A DNA stretch of 46,062 nucleotides, taken from the NCBI GenBank assembly GCA_014084085.1, contig NPFB01000008.1:340853-386914 (forward strand), in the 5' to 3' direction. How positions within the stretch are numbered: position 1 is the first letter of the stretch; each line of letters opens with the position of its first letter. Shown here one piece after another: positions 1 through 11,900 of the stretch. Below the pieces are notes generated by a model, which was given only the letters and a program-made list of their open reading frames with translations, was not told the origin of the DNA and made no database searches. A program made the position numbers and the translations under genes. This stretch comes from Hondaea fermentalgiana (Eukaryota > Sar > Bigyra > Thraustochytrida > Thraustochytriidae).

Positions 1-289
1 GGCGGGGGCGGCGAGGGTGGCCGCGCCCGGGCTTAGGAGGTTTGCGGGTGAAAAGGGGCGCCGCGCCGGCGAAACCGCCGGGGCACGGTGGGAGAGCGCG
101 GTTTCGCCGAAAGGAGCGCGGCTGCTTGGGGGCGCGGCGGGTTGAAGGTACGGCGGCCGGAAACGTGCAGCGTGCCCCCCGCGAGAAGGCCCGGGGTTTA
201 GCCGACAAAAGCGAGCACAACGACGACGTGCAAAACCTCGTGCAGGAGGCGCGCGAGGTGGGCGCGGCGACGCGCGGACGGGAACAGCG
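1..289. other. G+C-rich left edge, no gene seen
   Basis: Very G+C-rich sequence upstream of the TRIC-like gene. Reading frames here are open only because stop codons are rare in such DNA, and none resembles a protein family I know. It is probably promoter and 5' untranslated sequence. Confidence 0.4.
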
Positions 290-1135
290 ATGGGCGGGGC
301 GATGGCGGCAGAGGCGTGCGGGGTGCAGGCCCTGCGCGCGTGGACCGCAGCCGGCGATTTTGGGGGCTTGAAGGACGGCCACGCTTGCGAGGAGATGGTG
401 CCCGGGTCGAGACCTTGGCTGGAGGCGCTGCCAGCGCCGCCCGAGCTGTACTGGGAGCTCCTGCTGGGACTGTACTGCGTATGCGTTGTGAAGAAAACGG
501 CAGCCGCCATGTCACTCGAACTGCACAAGGAAAGATTCGTGCAGTCGATCGTTATGGCGTGCATGGCCGGATACGGTGGAAGTCTTATCAATCCTGCGCT
601 GCTTGGCGTCCCGGCGCCCCCGATCGCAAATCCCAAGCTCGTGAGCGCAATGGTGCTCGCGTGGATCTTGTACCATAATATGTTCTTTGGCGCAGCTTGG
701 CGCCGACTCGTGAGCACCTGGGTGGTGGAAATGCTTGTTGACGTTGGGTACGAGATTTTCCGATGCTGGGTTCTCTTCTCGTGGTACGCCAAGGCTCAGC
801 TTGCGCTTGCGCCAACGGGGGCAGACTGGCTCGGCCCGGTGATTTGCGGGACGATCGGAGGCAGCGGCGGCGCCTTTCTGCCCATGAGCAAGGGACTGCG
901 TCCACTTGACGATGGCGCTCCTTGGACGATGGAAAGTGCCTTTTACGTCGTCCTCATCTACCACAATTTCCGTGACGCCACACCACTATTCAAAGCCAAC
1001 TTGCACGCCACACTCTGTCTGGTGCTCGTCTTGGCGCGTCTCTTTCCTGCCACGACTGAGACAATTGTCCGCCCTGCGCGACTTCTCGTCCGTGTCACGC
1101 TTGGACTGGGTCCACGCAAGATCAAGGTCGACTAA
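290..1135 (+). CDS. TRIC-like (TMEM38-type) intracellular cation channel
   Basis: Predicted multi-pass membrane protein of 281 residues resembling trimeric intracellular cation channels, which pass counter-ion K+ across endoplasmic-reticulum membrane during Ca2+ release. Two glycine-rich membrane segments match the family layout. The first, near residues 90-130, has a GYGGSLINP stretch followed by a PPIANP loop and another hydrophobic helix. The second, near residues 185-225, has the GGSGG motif followed by a charged loop and a hydrophobic helix. Length is close to the animal proteins (about 290). Methionines at 290 and 302 are both possible starts, and the residues before about 45 look non-conserved. 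The family call rests on motif order recognised by eye and the animal basic lipid-binding patch is not clearly kept, so another small channel or transporter family is possible. The gene is convergent with the proline-rich gene, about 180 bases away. Confidence 0.6.
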   Translation: MGGAMAAEACGVQALRAWTAAGDFGGLKDGHACEEMVPGSRPWLEALPAPPELYWELLLGLYCVCVVKKTAAAMSLELHKERFVQSIVMACMAGYGGSLINPALLGVPAPPIANPKLVSAMVLAWILYHNMFFGAAWRRLVSTWVVEMLVDVGYEIFRCWVLFSWYAKAQLALAPTGADWLGPVICGTIGGSGGAFLPMSKGLRPLDDGAPWTMESAFYVVLIYHNFRDATPLFKANLHATLCLVLVLARLFPATTETIVRPARLLVRVTLGLGPRKIKVD

Positions 1136-1315
1136 CATGTACTTCCTGAGCATCGCTCACAGGCTCTAGGGTTGAGCCAGCAAGGAAGTCTGACTGGCGT
1201 ACCTGTTGGGGCGCGCTTGGACGAAGGAATTGTTTTTATCTTTTTCTTATTTTCTTATCCACATTTGCTCTTTTCATATCACATTGAGCAAGACAATATG
1301 ACCTCGCCGCTGAGC

Positions 1316-1914
1316 CTACTTGAAGAACTTGCCAAACTTGCCAAACTTCATCTTGTACCCTTTATGCTTGTACCCCTTGTGCTTGTACCCCTTGTGCTTG
1401 TACCCCTTTGGTGCCTGTGAAAAGAAAGCATATCCATGACGTTCTGCGTGAGCTACAACTCGAGGTCCTCCTCAAGCGCTGCCGAGCAAGCCTGATCGCA
1501 ACAGGAGAACGTCAGGGCCAGGCGTAGAAACTAACTTACCTTGTGCGGACTGCCGCCCGACACGACCACGGTGTGGACGTGCGGCGGCGGGGCGTAGCCC
1601 CCCTGCTGGTGGACGTAGACCGGCTGGGCCGGCGGCGGCGGCGCATAGCCCGGCTGCGGCCCGTAGGCCTTGCGGTGGGGCGGCGGCGGCGAGCGCGGCA
1701 GGGCCGGCGGCGGCGCGTACGTGTACTGCGGCGCGTGGTGGTGTCGGGGCGAAGGCGGCTGCGCGCCGTAGGTGGGCTGGTACGGGTGCGCCATGGGCGC
1801 CGGCGGCGCCCCGTACACCGGCTGGAACGTCGGCGCGGGCACCGGCGCGCCGATGGCCTGCTGGTAGATCTCGCGCCCGGCGTCCGCCTGCGCGTACGGG
1901 TTGTACCCCGCCAT
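1316..1914 (-). CDS. Two-exon proline/tyrosine-rich protein with Gly-Tyr-Lys-His repeat tail
   Basis: Model: exon 1 1914..1540, intron 1539..1415 (125 nt), exon 2 1414..1316, giving 157 residues. Exon 1 encodes a soluble chain rich in Pro, Tyr, Ala and Gln with YAPPP and YGAPP-like units and no membrane segment. The frame stops three codons after HK unless the perfect GTAAGT donor at 1539 is used. The acceptor at 1415 follows a CTTTCTTTTCACAG tract, and splicing there keeps phase 0. Exon 2 reads four near-perfect GYKHK units and then a Lys/Gly/Phe tail ending KFGKFGKFFK and a TAG stop. The pattern of a YPP-rich front and a Lys/Gly repeat tail recalls plant glycine-rich protein A3, but that is only compositional likeness and the function is unknown. 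It could be an RNA-, membrane- or wall-associated disordered protein. Confidence 0.62.
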
Positions 1915-2952
1915 CCTGCGCGGGTCTCGGGCGCGGCGCGAAGGCGGCTCGCGGGCGGGCCCAAGCGTCGCGTGCTCCCAGTCTGCGAGCCGCCGCCGGG
2001 GCCAAGATACATAAGAGAGAGAGAGAGGGGCGACGGCCGGCCGCTAGGACCCGCTACCGCTCTGCTACTGCCTGCCGGCGACCGAACGCATTGCGCCGGC
2101 TCTGGTGTCCGCGCCCAAGAATGGATTTTTTCTTTCCGCCATGGGGGTGATGGCCTTAGAACTCACGTGTCAATGAAAGTGCGAGTGGATCGAGGCATGG
2201 ACGGCGACGTATGGGTGGTGGATTACAGGTTGGTAGATAGACGAAGGCAAGCGGCTGAGGATCGACGGGAATGGGAGCTGCAGGACTGGTTTTTTGACTG
2301 GACGAAGGAGTCCTTGGGACTTGGTAAGTAGGATGAGGCTGTCTGTGACTTTGGTCTTGGATCAAGCTCCCTTATACAAAGAAAGCGAGATGCCGTCCTC
2401 GTCATCGCATTCGCCGGACAGACAGAATCGAAGAGAGTAGAAAAAAAAAAGTGACATTGCATGATCGCACGCCTTGGTCTCCCGCTTCCCTCCCTCCTTT
2501 TCCCTCTTGCTTTATTTCATCAATCACAAGTAGGTGACGTGGTCGAGATCCAGCCCACAACAAAAAGACAATCTTCCTCGTAAAAGCTAGGGCCTACTAT
2601 AGACATGATTGACTGTGAGCGAGTAGGCCTGGGTGAATGAATGGACGAAAATTGTTTTTCGGAGAAATAAAAGGTCTAACGGGTTATTAGACCACAAACG
2701 AAACGGTCATCTTGTCGAGGGCGCTAAAGCTAGCCTGCTAGCTCCCTCCTTCTCGATCGAGACAACATCATACATGTATGTACGTATGTATGTACGTACG
2801 TGCGCTGCAGAGACGGAGTAGTACTCACTCGAGCAACAAATCAAAACGTGGAAAGTCTCTCGCACGAGCTCGCGCGAGCTCGCGGGACCTTGCGAGAGCG
2901 AGAACCCCCGTGAAACGAAACCCTGGCCTGGCTGACCTGGCCATCAACCATT
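1915..2952. other. Divergent spacer between proline-rich gene and dynein gene
   Basis: About 1 kb between two genes transcribed away from each other, so it should hold both promoters. It contains a GA dinucleotide run at 2014-2027, a TATG/TACG tetranucleotide tract at 2771-2803 and a self-complementary CGAGCTCG-rich stretch at 2862-2886. A coding-looking stretch at 2173-2323 followed by a GTAAGT is discussed as a finding; I do not call it a gene. Confidence 0.5.
2771..2803. repeat. TATG/TACG tetranucleotide microsatellite
   Basis: Alternating TATG and TACG units form a short simple repeat about 150 bases upstream of the dynein start codon. It is visible directly in the sequence. Confidence 0.85.
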
Positions 2953-5900
2953 ATGGAGACTCAGGTGGTGTTGTGCGCTGCCGGCCTTCTGGGCGAGAGC
3001 GCTCGAGAAGAAAACCTGGCCGACGAAGACGCTCTTCGCACAATTAGCAGGTTCCTGGAGGATGCCGAGATCCGAAGTTTGCTCGTTAGCGTGGACGAAA
3101 CCACTGGAAAGCTTTGCGCGACCACGCGCGTAGAGGAAACTCTTCGCGAAAGTGGCAAGGTGCGTTATGCGGGATTCGTCAAGAAAAATTGCGGCGCTGT
3201 AACCAATGTTGGTCGCGACCTCATTGCTACGAGCGGATGCTCCCTCGAAGACCTCTACTACTGTCTGCACGAGGTCTACGGACCAGCAGCTGGAGGACCT
3301 GCCCGGCAAATGGTCGACCGTCTCGACGAGGATCTTCGCGAGATGGTTTCCCACGATGGAGTCATCGGACTCAATGAGGAGCTCACGCACTTTGAGCACC
3401 AGCGCAAGGGCAAAGCTGTGGCAGCTCTGATTCGTCAACTTGTAGACGCTGCAGAGACCTCAACGGAGGACCTCGTCGAAGTGGCTGCCACAGTTCTCCC
3501 AGAACTTGCCGAGAGTGAACGCGCGTACCCGACACAGCGTCTGCGAGCCCTTGTGCATGTGCTCGAGTCCCGCCACATCTTTGGCTCAGGGACTCTCGCA
3601 GCAGAAGGCGGCGTATGGGGACTCTCGCGGCATGCTCTGCAAGATAAAGTTCGACTCGGAAACCAATGGATTGCCGTGGTCCGCGAACTTGCCCTTGACG
3701 CCAACGATGCTCTTGACGCGACGCAGCATACGCTTCAGCGTCTTGAAGACGTTGCCCGCATTCGCGCGACGCAAGCAGAACTTCACAGACTTCTTGCTGG
3801 CGAAAACGACTTCTCCGAGGAGAAAGATGCCAACCCTGAATCCGACGAGGCTGTCAAAGAGAGCGAACAAGGCGCAAGCCTTTTTGCGTCAGAAAAGGCG
3901 TGGAATGTTACGCTCGTGCGCTTCGAGGCCCGCTTCGCACGCCAGGAAAAGAGTGTGGCCGCCAAACTGCGCAGCCGCCTTGCCAACCTCGGCGCAGATC
4001 GTACTGTGAACCTTCTCGTGCAGTACAGGTCGGTCATGACGCGGCCAAACCTGCGCGCCATGCTGGTCAGCGAGCGAGAGACCGCTGTGGCGAGCATTGC
4101 TCGCACGCTCGAGGAAATGGAAGCTGAGTTTGATGCACGGTCGGGTTCTCCGCCTGCTAGCAAGGCCAATGCATCGCCGACACTCGCCGGCGTACTGTGG
4201 GCAAAGCAGCTCCTCCGCGCCGTGGACGGCATGAGCGACCACCTGCGGGAGCTCTTTGAGGACATGGCCGCAAGTGAGCGTGTCCTCGACAACGCGCGGT
4301 CGCTCGCGGGCCGCATCGAGGCCTGGCAAGCGGATCTTTTTCGCGACTGGTGCATGGACGTGGAGGACGATGGTGCTGACCTCGGGCTCTCGGGCCAGCT
4401 GCTGGAAATCGACGTGGACGGCCTGGTCTGCGTCAACTTCTCGGAACGCCTCGTCACGCTCCTTCGTGAGGTGCGCCAGTTCAGCGAACTCGGCTTCAAG
4501 GTCCCTAGCCATATCCGCGACACGGCGAAGCGTGCCGAGCAAGTCTACCACCATGGCGTCATGCTGCAAAAGACAGCGACGCTTTTCAACTCAATGGAGA
4601 CGCAGATCATTCCATCGCAAAAGGCCATGCTTCTCGACGCTCTTGTCGAGTTCGAAACTCAAATCACAGAAAACAAGACCGCATGGGACGCTCGCAGTGA
4701 TCCTTCTGCATGCCGTGCCTACGTGAACCAGCTCCGACGCGCCGCAGACAAGCTCACGCACGAGAATCGTCAGCTGCAAAAATCGCACCAAGTTCTCGGC
4801 CATCAGGCCGTTCAACTCATGGACATTGACCTCTTGCGCCACGGCGAACGCTGGCGCCAGCAATGGGCGAAAATGACGACGCTCATGAACCGCATGGAGG
4901 CATCGTATCCGCCAAAACGCATGCGCGCGTGGAAGCAACACTGGGATCACCAGGTCTACAAAGCCCTCGAGGCCTCGTACCGCACTGGGCTGGAGACTCT
5001 AAATGAGAATCTTGGGGAGATCAAGGCGGAGATTGTCTTTTCCAACGCAACTCGCGCGCCACAGTTCCGGCCGGCCATCGAGGAGCTTCGCGCCTCCTAC
5101 TTTCGCAAGATGAAGAAATTCATTGCCATTCCCGCCAGCTTTGCAGGGTTCGGTGCGACGCGAGGTCTTTTTGTCAAGATGGCAGATCGCAATGCCGATG
5201 CATTGCAACAGGTCTACGCTAAGGCCGATACGCTCTTTGGCCGTCTCGACGAACTTTGCGCATCCTTTGCGCCCTATGTGGCGCTCGGCCGGGTGAACGA
5301 CCTTGATTTGCTCATCGATCATCTCAAACTCGAATCTGCTTCTGACTTTGAAGTCAACTTCAAGGCCATTAAGACCCGACGCAAGGAGCTCGACAAGGTT
5401 CAAGACTTTCACAAGATTGACTGCTTTGCCATCAGCACAGTTGCTCTGAAAATGGCTGTGCAGGATCAATTGGCGCGTTTACAGGATGCTCTGCTCATCG
5501 CTCTTCGCCGCATCGTCACAACGGCGCTTCGCGAAACGGACGACTACCTCAGTGCATCGATGGAGCGTCTTAGCACTCGACCCGAATCGATCGAAGAGAT
5601 CTCCGAAGCCACGGCAGCCTGGAAGCGCATTTCTGACGAAAAAGCCGGGGTCAAGCTGCGCTGGGACCGCGTGGAGCCTGCGCGGAAGTTGCTTCTCACC
5701 TCGTGCGCGGGGCAGATTGATATTGCCGAGGTTCTTGAGATTCATGCGCGCCTACCCTCCTCGTGGGACAATTTCGAAGTTGCAGTCGTCGCCTTTGACG
5801 ACATGGTCCAGGACCAGCGCGAGGCGCTCAAGGCCCGCGTCGACGATGACGTCGAGGCCTGTAGGCAACGAATCGATCAGTTTGCATCCCGCTGGAACTC

Positions 5901-8900
5901 TCTTAAGCCAGATGCCAGTGCCGTTGACTGGTCGCAAAGCGCCGCGGTAGAAGCTGTGCTCGACGAATTGCAAGAGTGGAAGGACCAATTTGACGAGATT
6001 GAGCGTATCGCGGCCGCCTGTCGCTCGAACTGTGAGCACTTTGAGCTTCCGGCGCCCGCCTTTGAAGCTCTCGATCTCGTCAAGCGCGACTACGAGACGG
6101 CACGTGGCGAATGGGACAAGTACCGCGCTTTCAAGGACGAACTCACTGTACTCCGGGACAAAGACTGGATCAGCTTTCGCACAAACGTGTACGAGGCCGA
6201 AGATCTGGCGCGAAAGTGGCTTGCAGACTTCAAAGGACAGGCTCGCGGCCCTGTGCTGGATCACATTGCCGACGTTTGTGAGAAGCTGCGCAAGGCCGTT
6301 CCTGCGCTCAAGTTCATGCGTGGTGAGCCGTTCAAGGAGGAACATTGGTCCACGCTCTTTCGCAAGCTCGGCATGCCCAAGTCGGTGACACTACAGTCTC
6401 TTCGATTCGGCCACTTTTGCGATGTGCTCGACGCCGTTGCGCCTGCTCTGCAATTTGCAAAGGACATGACGGCTCGGGCTCAGGGTGAGGTCACGATTCG
6501 AGATGCCATTCTTGAGCTCAAAGCATGGGCAGAGACCGCTGCCGTGGAGCTCATGGATCATGAAGAGGATGGACGCGTTACGCCACTCATTCGTAATTGG
6601 CGTGACGTGCTCACCGAGCTTGGCGATAATCAGAGCCTCCTTGGCTCTCTCAAGGAGTCTCCGTACTACAAGCCCTTCGAGCAGCAGGCTTCTGTGTACG
6701 AGCAGAACATGGCTGACCTCGATACTTATCTCGGTATGATGAATCAGGTCCAGCGCAAGTGGCTCTACCTTGAACCCATTTTCAACAAAGGCGCCTTACC
6801 CTCAGAAGCAACCCGCTTCCGTCGCATCGACGATGACTGGGTCGAGATCATGCAAAAGCTCGCCGCCGATCCCATGCTCTTTGCGCTTTGCGATGAGACG
6901 AATTTCCCGCGTTTGCGGGACACCCTAACCAACATGTGCGACCAGCTCGAGCGTTGCCAAAAGGCGCTTGCAGACTTTCTCGAGGAGAAGCGCAGCAAGC
7001 TGCCTCGTTTCTACTTTATTGGAGATGACGACCTTCTCGAAATTCTTGGCCAGGCACGGAATCCACGAGTCATTCAGTCGCACTTGAAAAAGCTCTTTCA
7101 AGGAATCCACTCTGTCCGCTTTGACGACGGAGAGACTGCGATAGTTGCCGTGTGCTCCAGTGCCGGCGAGGAAGTTGTGCTGGAAAACCCCGTTGCCGTG
7201 ACGATTCACGTCGAGACTTGGCTGCAGGAACTCAGTGACGAGGTTCGCCGGACCTTGCAGGCGCTTGTCGTTCAGTGTGTTCATGACAAACAAGTCTCTT
7301 TGACCGCGTATCCGAGTCAGGTGCTTTGCGTTGCGGAAAGTATTAAGTTCACCTCGCGTTGTGAGCATGCCATTAAACAAGGGAAACTGCCTTCGCTCAA
7401 GAAGCTCCTGCGCAAGACCCTGCAGGGGTACACGAGCGCGCAAGACCTCGATGCCCTCAGCCAGCTCAAAGTCAAAGCGCTCGTTCTGGACCTCGTGCAT
7501 CACATTTCCATTTGCGAGGAAGTTGAGGGCGCCGACGTGCAGTCCACACAGGATTGGCACTGGGATAAGCAGCTTCGCTACTATTTGACAAAGGACAACG
7601 CTTGCGTTGTGCGCATGTGCGATGCAGAGCTAAAATACACGTACGAGTACTGGGGCAACGCGCCCAAGCTCGTGCACACGCCTCTGACGGACAAATGCTA
7701 CCTCACGCTGACCCAGGGTATGCACATGGGTTTTGGTGGTTCCCCATACGGCCCGGCCGGCACCGGTAAAACGGAATCCGTCAAGGCGCTCGGAGGCTGC
7801 CTCGGACGTCAGGTGCTCGTCTTTAATTGCGACGAAGGCCTTGATCACCACAGCATGGGCCGCATTTTCACAGGTCTCGTCAAATGCGGTGCATGGGGAT
7901 GCTTTGATGAGTTCAACCGTCTCAAGGAGGATCAGCTGTCTGCCGTGTCCCAACAGATTCAGGTCATTCAGGCGGCGATTAAGGACAGAGCGAGTAAGGT
8001 CGTTCTGCTCGGCAAGAAGATTGACGTCGATCCCAACGCCGGCATTTTCGTGACGATGAATCCAGCTGGAAAGGGCTATGGCGGCCGCTCCAAGCTTCCT
8101 GACAACCTTAAGCAACTGTTTCGTCCCGTTGCCATGTCCAGACCTGACAATAACCTCATCGCCGAGGTCATTTTGTACTCGGAGGGCTTCCAAGACGCGC
8201 GTAATTTGGGTCAAAAGCTCGTTTCACTCTATACGCTTTCACGACAGTTGCTGAGCGCTCAGCTGCACTACGATTGGGGTCTTCGCGCAATGAAGGCGGT
8301 TCTTAATACGGGCGGCAAACTTGTCATGGACGCCAAACGCAAAGCAGGTGGAGCCGCCCTGCCTTCTGAGATGGAGTGCGCTCTGCTTATTCAGTCTATT
8401 CGCGTGAACACGCTTTCAAAGCTTACCTTCGAGGATGCCCGGGCCTTTGAAGGTCTTATTCGCGATATCTTTCCTGGCGCTGCCTCAAGCGACGTGGCGA
8501 ACGAAGCCCTCGAGGAGGCCATGCGCGTTGTCATGACTGAGGAAATGCGTCTTGTACACAATGACGTCCAGGTGCGAAAGATGCTTCAGCTGAAAGAGAG
8601 TCTTGACCAGCGCATGGGCTGTGTCATTGTTGGTCCAAGTGGATGTGGGAAAACGACGCTGTGGAAGGTCCTGCGGGCTTCCTTGCAGCGGACGGGTGCA
8701 CAAATCAAGGTATACGAAATGAACCCCAAGGCGATGCCGCGTGAGCGTCTCTTGGGCCATATGGACATGGACACCCGCGAGTGGTTCGATGGCGTGCTTA
8801 CTAAAGCAGCGCGCCAGGTCGTCAAGGAGCCTGCTGAAGTACGATCCTGGATTGTATGCGATGGTGACGTCGATCCAGAATGGATTGAGTCACTCAACTC

Positions 8901-11900
8901 TGTGCTGGACGATAACAAGCTTCTCACCATGCCAAACGGCGAGCGGATCTCGTTCGGACCGAACGTCAATTTTATTTTCGAGACGCATGATTTGCGCTTT
9001 GCATCACCAGCTACCATTTCCCGTATGGGTATGATCTTTCTCTCGGATGAGGACGTTGACGTGCGGCGTCTTGTGCAATGCTGGGCCCCAGAGATCCCGG
9101 AGCAGTTCTACCAGGCGCTCGATTACGTGACGACACGTTGCGCTGGAGATCAGGTTGTGGAGACCACCCTAGTTGGTCTTGTGCGCAACGGTCTCTCGCA
9201 CGTCACCAAGGCCGATCCGGAAGACACTGCCGGCTTTGTGACGGCACTCGTGCGAGGTCTTGGAGGAAATCTTGAGGTTTCTGCTCGTGAAGACTTTGCG
9301 CGGTACTGCTATGAGCTTTTTGGCGAGTCGCCGCCGTCTTCGAAGCGTCCGCTGGACTGCTTTGCGGATCGTGGGGTTCTGGCGCCATACGCGGCGCACA
9401 CGCACTTGGAGGGCGAGTTCAGCCGACTCGGGGCGGGCGGAGCCATCCTACAGACGGCATCCGTGCAGCGCAACTTGGACATGATTCTGCCCTGGATGCA
9501 GTGCATGGAGCCATTTATCCTTGTTGGCCCGCCTGGCTGCGGCAAGGGAATGTTGCTGACTCAATGTTTTCGAACGCTGGGCAAGGCTGCTGCCGTGACT
9601 ACACTTCACTGCAATGCGCAAACCACTGCTGCTCACGTGATTCAAAAGATCCAACAGGCGTGTTCGCTTTACTCGACAAACACAGGACGCGTGTACCGCC
9701 CGCGTGAGGCGGAGCGTTTGGTGCTATACTTGAAGGACATCAACCTCCCCAAGCCCGATGCCTATGATACGTGCATGCTCATTGCCTTTTTACAGCAGCT
9801 GCTCACGAGTCGTGGGTTTTATGACGAAAATTTGGAGTTCCTCGGTCTCGAGCGTGTGCAAATTGTGGCGTCCATGAATCCGCCGACAACGGTGGGTCGT
9901 CATGTGCTCTCCTCTCGCTTCACAGCGGCTATGCGCATTGCCTACGTGGACTATGCCGACGCGGACGAGCTCGTCACGGTTTACACGCAAATCCTGGAGA
10001 CGGCCTTGGAGGACAGTGGATCAACCACAAACCTTCGCAAGCTTGCCGAGACAATGGTGGGCGTCTACCGCGAAGTGAAGCAGCGCTTCTCGGTCGACGA
10101 TCATCGACACTACCAATTTACGCCTCGTGACCTCACGGCTTGGGTCTTGGGCATGCTCCGGTACGACGACGCCGAGCTTTTGGACGTTTTCGCCTATGAG
10201 GCACGTCGGATCTTCAGCGACCGCCTCGTGGACGAGTCATCCCGCATGGCATTTGAGTCGATCCTGGGCAACATCATGCGTAAGATATGGCAACATCGTA
10301 TCGATGGAGACATGTTGTTCTCCTCCTTGCATGACGCAGAAGCTGGGTCCATGGTTCGTACGAGTCTCGAGGACTTTGAGGAAATGGTGCAGCACGGCCT
10401 CATGATGTACGAGCGCGAAGAGTCGGAGCTGAATTTGCGACTTTTCCCTGAAATGCTCCAAAATGTCGCTCACGTCGATCGCGTGCTCAGCGAGGCATCC
10501 GGCTCGCTCATGCTCGTTGGTCGTAGCGGCGTTGGAAGGCGCACCTCCGTGATGCTCGTGGCACATATGCGCAAAATGCGCTTCTTGACGCCGACGTGCG
10601 TCCCGGAGGCCAAAGCATTCCAAAGCGATCTGAAGCGCGCAATTGAGTCCGCAGGTGTCGAAGGGACGCAGACGGTGCTCTACGTCGAGGACCATCACTT
10701 TTTTGCATCAGAAGTGCTGGAGACTATCAACTCACTGCTCTGCAGCGGCGAGGTTCCAGGCTTGTACAAGCACGAGGAACTCGTCCCGTTGCTGGAGTCT
10801 CTTCGGGAAGCCATGCAAGAGGATACTTCCGAGGAGGTGCGCTCGCCCTACGAGTTCTTTTTGAGGCGCGTACAACGCAACTTGCATGTTTGCGTGTCCA
10901 TGGATCCTCGTCACGAAGCCTTTCTGCTTCGATGCGAAAGCAACCCGGCCCTGTACAAGCGATGCACGATGCTGTGGTTCGGTACGTGGTCACGTGAGAC
11001 GGTATCGAACTTCCCACGACGACTGTTGCCGCAATACTTTGGTCCCGACGACGCACCAGAGGACTGGGATGTGGACGGTTTGGAACGGGGCGCGGCGGCT
11101 GTCCATGCGTCCATGGACGGCGCCACGCCGCGCGAGTACGTCTACTTTCTGGACACCTTTCGCGAGCTCTACGAGAACAAGGCTGGGGCGATCACGAAGA
11201 AGGTCTCCCAGTTCCTGGGTGGCTTGAGCAAGCTCGAAGAGGCGTCCACAACAGTGGATGATTTGAGTGCAGACGCAGCGACGCAGCGAGTCGAGTTGCA
11301 GCGAAAGCAGACTGCTGCCGATGCCTCTATGGACGAGATCACTGAGGCCCTCCAGCTTGCAAGCAAGACAAGAAAGGAGACTGAGACACTTTCCGAGGAT
11401 CTCAAGCGTGCCGAGGAGGAAACATTGGCGAGAAAAGGCAAGATTGAAGAGGAACTGTCCGAGATTCAGCCAGTACTAGAGAGCGCCAAGCAAGCTGTGG
11501 GGCAGATCAAGTCCGAGCACTTGAACGAGCTGCGAAGTCTGAACACCCCGCCAGAACCCGTTCGAGATGTCCTGAGCGCGGTGCTAATGCTGCTCGGCAT
11601 CCGCGATACCTCGTGGATGTCCATCAAACGATTCCTAGGCAATCGCGGCGTGAAGGAAGACATTCTCAACTTTGACACGCAGCGCATCACGGCTGACATT
11701 CGCTCACAAGTGATGAAGTTGCTCCGAAGCAAGGGGTCATCGTTTGAGCGATCCGCGATCCAGCGCGTCTCTGTCGCCGCGGCTCCGATGGCAGCCTGGG
11801 TCAAAGCAAACGTCCGATACAGTCTGGTTCTTGACAAGATCAAGCCGCTCGAGGAAGAGCTATCTGAAGCCACGCATGCTCTCGAGGCAGCGCAGCAGCG

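Noticed and set aside
1543..2331. Plus-strand open frame of 262 codons opposite the proline-rich gene
   Set aside because: Most of it is antisense to the proline-rich exon and is Arg-rich. Only its last 50 codons looked possible and are treated separately.
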